A model generated the notes under the pieces. The model was not told where the DNA came from, ran no database searches, and worked only from the letters and a program-made list of their open reading frames with translations. Source: Pseudomonadota bacterium (GTDB taxonomy: Bacteria > Pseudomonadota > Gammaproteobacteria > Xanthomonadales > Xanthomonadaceae). Taken from it: DNA of 41,639 nucleotides. Of the stretch, positions 36,478-41,639 are shown piece after piece (position 1 is the first letter of the stretch; each line of letters opens with the position of its first letter). A program made the position numbers and the translations under genes. Location: assembly GCA_963205445.1 (NCBI GenBank), contig CAUJJG010000024.1, positions 1 to 41,639 of the forward strand, written 5' to 3'.

Positions 36478-37173
36478 GTGACGCGAAGCCAGTTTCTGCG
36501 CCTGCTGCTGGGCGCATCGGCGGCGGCCCTGCTGCCGCCGGTGCGTGCAGCGGGCGGTTTCGATTTCTGGTTCACGCGCCTGAAGTACGAATCCGGGGAC
36601 TGGGACGTGGACGCCCGCATGCCCGCCAATCTGATCACCGCCCTGATCGATTACACCAGTCTGCGGGTGGACCCGCAGGAGCACGTGGTGGCGTTGGCCG
36701 ACCCGAAGATGCTGGAAGCCCCGTTCTGCTATCTCGCCGGGCACAAACTGGTGGCGTTCAGCCCGGCGGAACGCCGCAACTTCGAGCGTTATCTGCGCAA
36801 CGGGGGCTTCGTGTTCGTGGATGATTGCAACCACGACATCGACGGGTTGTTTGCCAAGTCCTTCGAAGCGCAGATGGCCCAGATCTTCGGCAAGACGGCG
36901 CTGAAAAAATTGCCCAACAGCCACCCGCTGTACGCGAGCTTCTTCAAGTTCCCGGAAGGCCCGCCCGCCACGGCCTTCGAGCTCAATGGCTGGGGGGATG
37001 ACCTCGTCCATGACTACCTCAAGGGCATCATGTTCGATGGCCGCCTCGGCCTGCTTTACAGCAACAAGGACTACGGCTGCGAGTGGGATTACGACTGGCG
37101 CAACAAGCGCTTTCTGGCCGAGGACAACACCCGTTTCGCCGTCAACATCGTGATGTACGCCCTGACCCATTGA
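36478..37173 (+). CDS. Exported DUF4159 protein
   Basis: The 231-aa protein starts with a GTG at 36478 and a signal peptide with a degenerate Tat look (MTRSQFLRLLLGASAAALLP, ending VRAAG). The rest matches DUF4159: FWFTRLKYESGDWDVD, NLITALIDYTSLRV, LRNGGFVFVDDCNHD and a C-terminal YSNKDYGCEWDYDWRNKRF. DUF4159 proteins often occur beside MoxR, DUF58 and BatA-type genes, as here. No catalytic residues are known. It follows the TldE gene by 9 bases and precedes moxR by 9. Confidence 0.82.
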   Translation: MTRSQFLRLLLGASAAALLPPVRAAGGFDFWFTRLKYESGDWDVDARMPANLITALIDYTSLRVDPQEHVVALADPKMLEAPFCYLAGHKLVAFSPAERRNFERYLRNGGFVFVDDCNHDIDGLFAKSFEAQMAQIFGKTALKKLPNSHPLYASFFKFPEGPPATAFELNGWGDDLVHDYLKGIMFDGRLGLLYSNKDYGCEWDYDWRNKRFLAEDNTRFAVNIVMYALTH

Positions 37174-37182
37174 CCACACCCC

Positions 37183-38190
37183 ATGCCCATCTCCTCCCCG
37201 TTGCGTGAAGCCGACCTGCAAGCCCAGATCGCCCGACTGGCTGACCTCCGTGCCGCCATCGCCCAGGCCATCGTCGGCCAGGACGCGGTGGTCGAACAGC
37301 TGCTGATTGGCCTGCTGGCCGGCGGCCACTGCCTGCTGGAAGGCGTCCCTGGGCTGGGCAAGACCTTGCTGGTGCGCTCACTGGGTCAGGCACTGGCGCT
37401 GGAGTTTCGGCGGGTGCAATTCACCCCCGATCTGATGCCCAGCGACATCCTGGGGACCGAGCTGCTGGAAGAAGACCACGGCACCGGCCGCCGTGCCTTC
37501 CGCTTCCAGAAAGGCCCGGTGTTCACCCATCTGCTGCTGGCCGACGAGCTCAATCGCACGCCGCCCAAAACCCAAGCCGCCTTGCTGGAAGCCATGGCCG
37601 AGCGCACCGTCAGCTATGCCGGGGTCACCTATCCGCTGCCGGCGCCATTCTTCGTGCTGGCCACGCAAAACCCGCTGGAACAGGCGGGTACCTACCCCCT
37701 GCCGGAAGCCCAGCTGGACCGTTTCCTGCTGCAGATCCGGGTGGATTACCCCAGCGCCGAAGAGGAACAGGCAATCCTGCTGCAGACCACCGGAGGCGCC
37801 ACCGCCCAGGTGCCGCAGGTCATGGATGCCACGGCCATCCTCGCCCTGCAGGCCTGGGTACGTGAAGTCCACGTGGGCGATGATCTCCTGCGCTGGATCA
37901 CCCGGCTGGTGCGCGCCAGCCGGCCCGGTGACCCGGCGGCGCCCGACGCAGTGCACCACTATGTGCGCTGGGGGGCCGGCCCACGGGCCGGGCAATCCTT
38001 GGTGCTGGCCGCCAAGGCGCGGGCGCTGCTGCACGGGCGCCTGGCCGCCACCCGTGAGGATGTCATGGCGCTGGCGGCCCCGGTGATGCGTCACCGCCTG
38101 CTGCTCTCCTTCGCTGCCGAAGCCGAACAGAAACAGGCCGACGATGTGGTGACCGCCCTGTTGCGCGCCCTGCCCCACCCCGACGCCTGA
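37183..38190 (+). CDS. moxR: MoxR-family AAA+ ATPase
   Basis: MoxR ATPases act as chaperones that, with von Willebrand A proteins, help mature or insert cofactors into target proteins. The 335-aa protein has Walker A GVPGLGKT (54-61), Walker B LLLADE (117-122) followed by NRTPPKTQAALLEAM, sensor 1 ATQNPLEQAGTYPLPEAQLDRF, and a C-terminal lid. These are the diagnostic MoxR motifs. The ATG is 9 bases past the DUF4159 stop. Its clients in this cluster may be the exported or membrane proteins; that is inference. Confidence 0.93.
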   Translation: MPISSPLREADLQAQIARLADLRAAIAQAIVGQDAVVEQLLIGLLAGGHCLLEGVPGLGKTLLVRSLGQALALEFRRVQFTPDLMPSDILGTELLEEDHGTGRRAFRFQKGPVFTHLLLADELNRTPPKTQAALLEAMAERTVSYAGVTYPLPAPFFVLATQNPLEQAGTYPLPEAQLDRFLLQIRVDYPSAEEEQAILLQTTGGATAQVPQVMDATAILALQAWVREVHVGDDLLRWITRLVRASRPGDPAAPDAVHHYVRWGAGPRAGQSLVLAAKARALLHGRLAATREDVMALAAPVMRHRLLLSFAAEAEQKQADDVVTALLRALPHPDA

Positions 38191-38196
38191 CGCGCC

Positions 38197-39093
38197 ATGG
38201 CTACCCCGGCGCTGATCCCGCCCGAACTCGCCAATCGCCTGCGTTCGCTGCGGCTGGTGTCGCGGCGCGCCAGCGGTGACCGGGGCATTGGCCAGCACGC
38301 CAGCCGCAGCCGCGGTGCCGGGCTGGAGTTCGCCCAATTCCGGCAGTACGAGCCCGGTGATGATCCGCGCCTGATCGACTGGAAACTGCACGCGCGCAGC
38401 GACCGCTACTTCGTCCGCGAAGCCGAGCGTGAAAGCCCGCTGACGGTTTGGCTACTGCTCGACACCACCGCATCGATGTCCCAGGCCGATCCTGAAGCGC
38501 CGCACCGGCAGCGTCTGGATGTCGCCAGAACCCTCGCCGCCTGTGTGGCCGAACTCGCGCTGCGGCAAGGCGATCGGTGCGGGCTGATCAGCTTGAATGA
38601 CAGCGGGGTGCAGGTACTGCCGGCAAGCCATGGCCTTCGCCAGCGCGATCGGCTCTGGCTGGGCTTGCAATCGTTGCGCGCAACGGGCCGGTTTCCCTCG
38701 GCAACGCAGCTGCTGCCTGCCAGGGAAAAAATCGCCGCCAACGACCTCGTGGTGGCGCTGGGCGACGGCTTCGACGACGCCATGCTCACCCTACTGGAAC
38801 GCTTGGCTGCGGCCCGGCGCGAGGTGGTGTTCCTCCAGCTGCTGACCGTCGGCGAGCGCGATTTTCCCTATGCCGGGAGCTACCGTTTCCACGATCCGGA
38901 AACCGACGAGCACCTGCATGGCGATGCCGCAGCAATGCGCACGGCGTATCTGCAGCGCTTCGACCAAGCACAGCGGGCACTCGCGGCACGCCTGGATGCC
39001 GCAGGCATCATGCATGCCTGCCATGTGATGGACGAGCCTCTGGACCTGCCGCTGCAACGCCTGTTCGGCATCCGGCCCGGAGCCAGGGCGTGA
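38197..39093 (+). CDS. DUF58 protein (MoxR partner)
   Basis: The 298-aa protein shows the DUF58 core RQYEPGDDPRLIDWKLHARSDRYFVRE, followed by a von Willebrand A-like segment VWLLLDTTASMS with a degenerate metal-site motif (DTTAS). DUF58 genes nearly always follow moxR; the spacing here is 6 bases. It has no membrane segment, so it is probably a cytoplasmic adaptor between the ATPase and the membrane proteins encoded next. The function is inferred from the family. Confidence 0.9.
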   Translation: MATPALIPPELANRLRSLRLVSRRASGDRGIGQHASRSRGAGLEFAQFRQYEPGDDPRLIDWKLHARSDRYFVREAERESPLTVWLLLDTTASMSQADPEAPHRQRLDVARTLAACVAELALRQGDRCGLISLNDSGVQVLPASHGLRQRDRLWLGLQSLRATGRFPSATQLLPAREKIAANDLVVALGDGFDDAMLTLLERLAAARREVVFLQLLTVGERDFPYAGSYRFHDPETDEHLHGDAAAMRTAYLQRFDQAQRALAARLDAAGIMHACHVMDEPLDLPLQRLFGIRPGARA

Positions 39094-39106
39094 ACAGGCC
39101 CGCAGC

Positions 39107-40264
39107 ATGCCGGTGAGCCTCCTGCAACCCATGGCCCTGCTGGCACTGGCTGCCCTGCTGGTCCCGCTGCTCATTCACCTTGCACGCCGCAATACAGAGC
39201 AGCCACTGATGTTCACTGCTCTGCGCTGGCTGCAAAGCCAGCCCAAACCCCGCCGCCGCTTGCGTTTTACCGATTGGCCGCTGCTGCTGTTGCGCTTGCT
39301 GCTGCTGACCGTGCTGGCCCTGTGGCTGGCCCAGCCCCTCTGGCATGGCATACGCGACCCACAGCCCCTGCTGGCGGTGATGCCAGGCATCTCGGCGGCC
39401 CAGGGCATGGCCTTGGCCCAGCCCAGCAACACCCGCCGCATCTGGCTGGCAGAAGGCTTTCCCACGCTGGATGCCCCTGTGCCGGCCGGGCCCCACCCCA
39501 CCGCCAGTCTGCTGCGGCAACTGGATGCCGAACTGCCCCCCGGGGCCCGCCTGACCGTTCTGGCCACCTCGACCTTCGACGGTGCCGACGCACAGCGCCC
39601 GCGGATGTCGCGCAAGGTCGATTGGCGCGTGATTGCCGCCTCCCCCGCACCTGCCACGCCATGGGTACACCCGCCGTCACCGCGGCTGCACGTCTTTGCT
39701 GATGCGTCCCACCGCGATGGCGCCCGCTACCTGCAGGCGGCCGACCAAGCCTGGCATGGCGCGCCTAACCCCTTGCCCCTGCACGCAGCGGGGGACGCCC
39801 TGCCGGTGGGCCGTCAAGCACACCTTGCTTGGCTGCAGGCGGGGCAACTCCCCCCTCAACTGCTGGCATGGGTTGAGCGCGGGGGAACCGCTTTGCTTGC
39901 TCACGATGCGGCCCTGCCAGCCGCGCTGCCGGCCACGCCGGTTTGGCCAGACGCCGATGGGCGTTGGCTGGCAACGGCAGCCAGACTCGGCCAGGGGCGA
40001 CTGGTGCAACTGCGCCAGCCTTTGCAGCCCCAGGCGTGGCCATTCCTGCTGGACGGGCGCTTTCCCGGCCAGCTGCGCGCCGCCTTGCAAGACGCCCCCC
40101 CGTTGCCTGCCCGCGCCTCGGCCTCCGCATACTCGCCACTGACCGGCGCCGCCCCCCCGCAGCCACCGTTGCAAACCCTGCAGCCTTGGCTGGCCCTGCT
40201 GGCGGCCCTCCTGTTTCTGCTGGAGCGCTGGCGCGCCACACGCCTGCGACCGGGGGCCCCATGA
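39107..40264 (+). CDS. BatA-type membrane protein (aerotolerance-regulator N-terminal domain)
   Basis: The 385-aa protein starts with the BatA N-terminal module: a membrane helix (ALLALAALLVPLLIHLARRN), then EQPLMFTALRWLQSQPKPRRRLRFTDWPLLLLRLLLLTVLALWLAQP with a second helix. A long, Pro/Ala-rich periplasmic part follows, and a third helix lies near the C-terminus (WLALLAALLFLLERWRATR). I see no intact von Willebrand A metal-site motif, so it may be only structural. The C-terminal stop overlaps the next gene by 4 bases. It is typical of moxR-DUF58-DUF4159-DUF4175 clusters. Confidence 0.82.
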   Translation: MPVSLLQPMALLALAALLVPLLIHLARRNTEQPLMFTALRWLQSQPKPRRRLRFTDWPLLLLRLLLLTVLALWLAQPLWHGIRDPQPLLAVMPGISAAQGMALAQPSNTRRIWLAEGFPTLDAPVPAGPHPTASLLRQLDAELPPGARLTVLATSTFDGADAQRPRMSRKVDWRVIAASPAPATPWVHPPSPRLHVFADASHRDGARYLQAADQAWHGAPNPLPLHAAGDALPVGRQAHLAWLQAGQLPPQLLAWVERGGTALLAHDAALPAALPATPVWPDADGRWLATAARLGQGRLVQLRQPLQPQAWPFLLDGRFPGQLRAALQDAPPLPARASASAYSPLTGAAPPQPPLQTLQPWLALLAALLFLLERWRATRLRPGAP

Positions 40265-41639
40265 CCCCCTTCCTGCGCGCCCTCCTGCGCCGCGAGCGCT
40301 GGCGTGAGATAGGCCAGCTGGTCGCTTTCGCCCTGCCTTGGGGCTTGGTCGTGGCCGAGCTGGGGCCACGCCTGCTTGGGCATGCCTGGACGGTCCTCCT
40401 GTTGAAATTGGCAGCGGCAGCCTACCTGCTGCTGGCGTTCTGGCGCTGGCGGGCGCACAACGGCCTTTGGCTGGTCCGGCAGCTCAATGCCCGACGCCCG
40501 GATCTGGAAGACAGCGCCGACCTGCTGCTTACCGAAGCGCCACTGACCCAGCTCCAACAACTGCAGCGCGATCGTCTGCGCAAGCGCCTGAGCGAACACC
40601 CGCCACGCTTGGCATCCCCCAGCATCGGCCGCACCCTGCTGCTCTCGACTGTGGCCGCCCTGCTCCTGCTCGGCGCAGCCAGATTCTGGCCCGCCAGCCC
40701 CGCGCTCCAGCCGCATGCCGCACCCCGCCACGCGCCCTCTCCAGCGCAGCAAGCACCTGCACGGCTCGCGGGCATCACCCTGAAAATCACCCCGCCAACG
40801 CATACCCGGCAACCCATTCGTGAACAGCACACCCTGTCAGCGCGCGCGCCACAGGGAAGCCTGCTGCGCTGGGAGCTGCGCTTCACCCGCACGCCCGCCA
40901 CGGTGACCCTGCAGCGCCTCGACGGCAGCGAGCTGCCCCTGCAGCAACAGGGCGACAACTGGACGGCTCAACTGCGCCTGCAGCACTCCCATCTCTATCG
41001 CCTGCGCATCGACGGCGCTGCCCCCTCTGCCAGCCCGCTGCACAGGCTGGAAGCCATCCCCGACCAGCCCCCGCAGGTAGATGTGCTGCAACCTGCACGC
41101 ACACTCAGCCTGCGCACCCCAGCACAACGAACCTGGGAGGTGGCATTCCTCGCCACGGACGATTACGGCATCGCAGCAACGGCCACCCTGCACGTCACCC
41201 TTGCCCAAGGCAGTGGCGAGGCCATGCGCTTCAACGAGCAACGCGTCACCTTGACGGGCAGCGGCCCGTCCACACGGCAGCGCTTCGCCCACCGGTTGAA
41301 CCTGCAGGCGCTGGGCATGGCCGAAGGGGATGACCTGATCGTGCAGCTGGAGGTACACGACCTTCGGCCCGATGGGCACCAAGTGGCTCGCAGCCCCAGC
41401 CAGATCCTGCGCTGGCCACCCCCTGCCGCCACGCTGGAAGGCAGTGACATGGAAGGCGCGGTGAAGCGCGTCCTGCCCGCCTATTTCCGCAGCCAACGCC
41501 AGATCATCCTCGATGCCGAGGCCCTGCTGCGCCAGCAAAAACAGCACACGTCTGCGCGTTTCCTGCAGAAATCCGATGCCATCGGCGTGGACCAACGCAT
41601 CCTGCGACTGCGTTACGGCCAATTCCTGGGCGAGGAGGC
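40261..41639 (+). CDS. DUF4175-type membrane protein (5' part; runs off right edge)
   Basis: The frame is open from the ATG at 40261 to the end (459 residues visible). Two early membrane segments (LVAFALPWGLVVAELGPRLLG with WTVLLLKLAAAAYLLLAFW) and a third at about 125-140 (LLLSTVAALLLLGAARFW) precede a large periplasmic part with Ig-like beta sequence (GSLLRWELRFTR; ATDDYGIAATATLHVTL). A helical region then begins (LPAYFRSQRQIILDAEALLRQQK). The DDYGI motif and this order are typical of DUF4175. It overlaps the BatA-type gene by 4 bases. Its C-terminal part is outside the window. Confidence 0.78.
   Translation, partial: MTPFLRALLRRERWREIGQLVAFALPWGLVVAELGPRLLGHAWTVLLLKLAAAAYLLLAFWRWRAHNGLWLVRQLNARRPDLEDSADLLLTEAPLTQLQQLQRDRLRKRLSEHPPRLASPSIGRTLLLSTVAALLLLGAARFWPASPALQPHAAPRHAPSPAQQAPARLAGITLKITPPTHTRQPIREQHTLSARAPQGSLLRWELRFTRTPATVTLQRLDGSELPLQQQGDNWTAQLRLQHSHLYRLRIDGAAPSASPLHRLEAIPDQPPQVDVLQPARTLSLRTPAQRTWEVAFLATDDYGIAATATLHVTLAQGSGEAMRFNEQRVTLTGSGPSTRQRFAHRLNLQALGMAEGDDLIVQLEVHDLRPDGHQVARSPSQILRWPPPAATLEGSDMEGAVKRVLPAYFRSQRQIILDAEALLRQQKQHTSARFLQKSDAIGVDQRILRLRYGQFLGEE

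Overview
The window looks like a chromosomal segment of a high-GC gammaproteobacterium of the family Xanthomonadaceae (Xanthomonas/Stenotrophomonas/Lysobacter relatives). The strongest evidence is the arginine cluster. It uses an N-acetylornithine carbamoyltransferase and an acetylcitrulline deacetylase in place of the usual ornithine route, and a fused acetylglutamate kinase/synthase, in an order known from Xanthomonas. The very long Lys/Ala-rich DksA also fits. I cannot name the genus. There is no rRNA, tRNA, insertion sequence, prophage or CRISPR; most of the DNA is tightly packed operons, many with 4-base ATGA/GTGA overlaps.

Layout. (1) 1-6862, minus strand: a two-partner secretion operon encoding, in transcription order, an exported TPR-CHAT protease-like protein, a TpsB (FhaC/ShlB-type) outer-membrane transporter and a filamentous-haemagglutinin-like TpsA adhesin that runs off the left edge. 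(2) 6863-7291: a non-coding gap with an 11-bp tandem repeat and a near-palindrome. (3) 7292-16733, minus strand: argF'-argG-argE'-argBA-argC-argH-proB-proA, an eight-gene arginine and proline operon. It is preceded at 16769-16875 by what looks like a classical translation-coupled attenuator: a 15-codon leader peptide with Arg codons at positions 4, 6 and 7, followed by an intrinsic terminator. (4) 16972-20588: a small exported protein (minus), then cysS, a sufE-like gene and an MFS exporter overlapping on the plus strand, closed by a strong terminator. (5) 20642-23549: a DksA-family protein with a 23-copy 15-bp coding minisatellite (minus), then yidD and pyrC (plus). (6) 23610-28084: a promoter, a cobalamin riboswitch and a class Ia ribonucleotide reductase operon nrdA-nrdB-nrdH. 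(7) 28125-31621: a small DUF4124-like protein, then cueR and copA (minus) and a divergent copZ-like chaperone (plus) around a large inverted repeat that reads as a CueR promoter pair. (8) 31716 to the right edge: two tandem TldD paralogues with twin-arginine signals, a TldE/PmbA partner without one, a DUF4159 protein, a MoxR AAA+ ATPase, a DUF58 protein, a BatA-type membrane protein and a DUF4175 membrane protein, cut by the right edge.

How the parts work together. Region 3 carries arginine synthesis from glutamate through acetylated intermediates except the acetylornithine aminotransferase, plus the first two steps of proline synthesis. Region 6 implies that vitamin B12 switches off the B12-independent reductase, so a B12-dependent reductase probably exists elsewhere in the genome. 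Region 7 is a compact copper-efflux module. Regions 1 and 8 are the least understood: a CHAT protein co-transcribed with a secreted adhesin, and an apparently exported TldD/TldE protease set linked to a MoxR/BatA-type chaperone cluster. The candidate arginine attenuator is the most testable new regulatory idea in the window.
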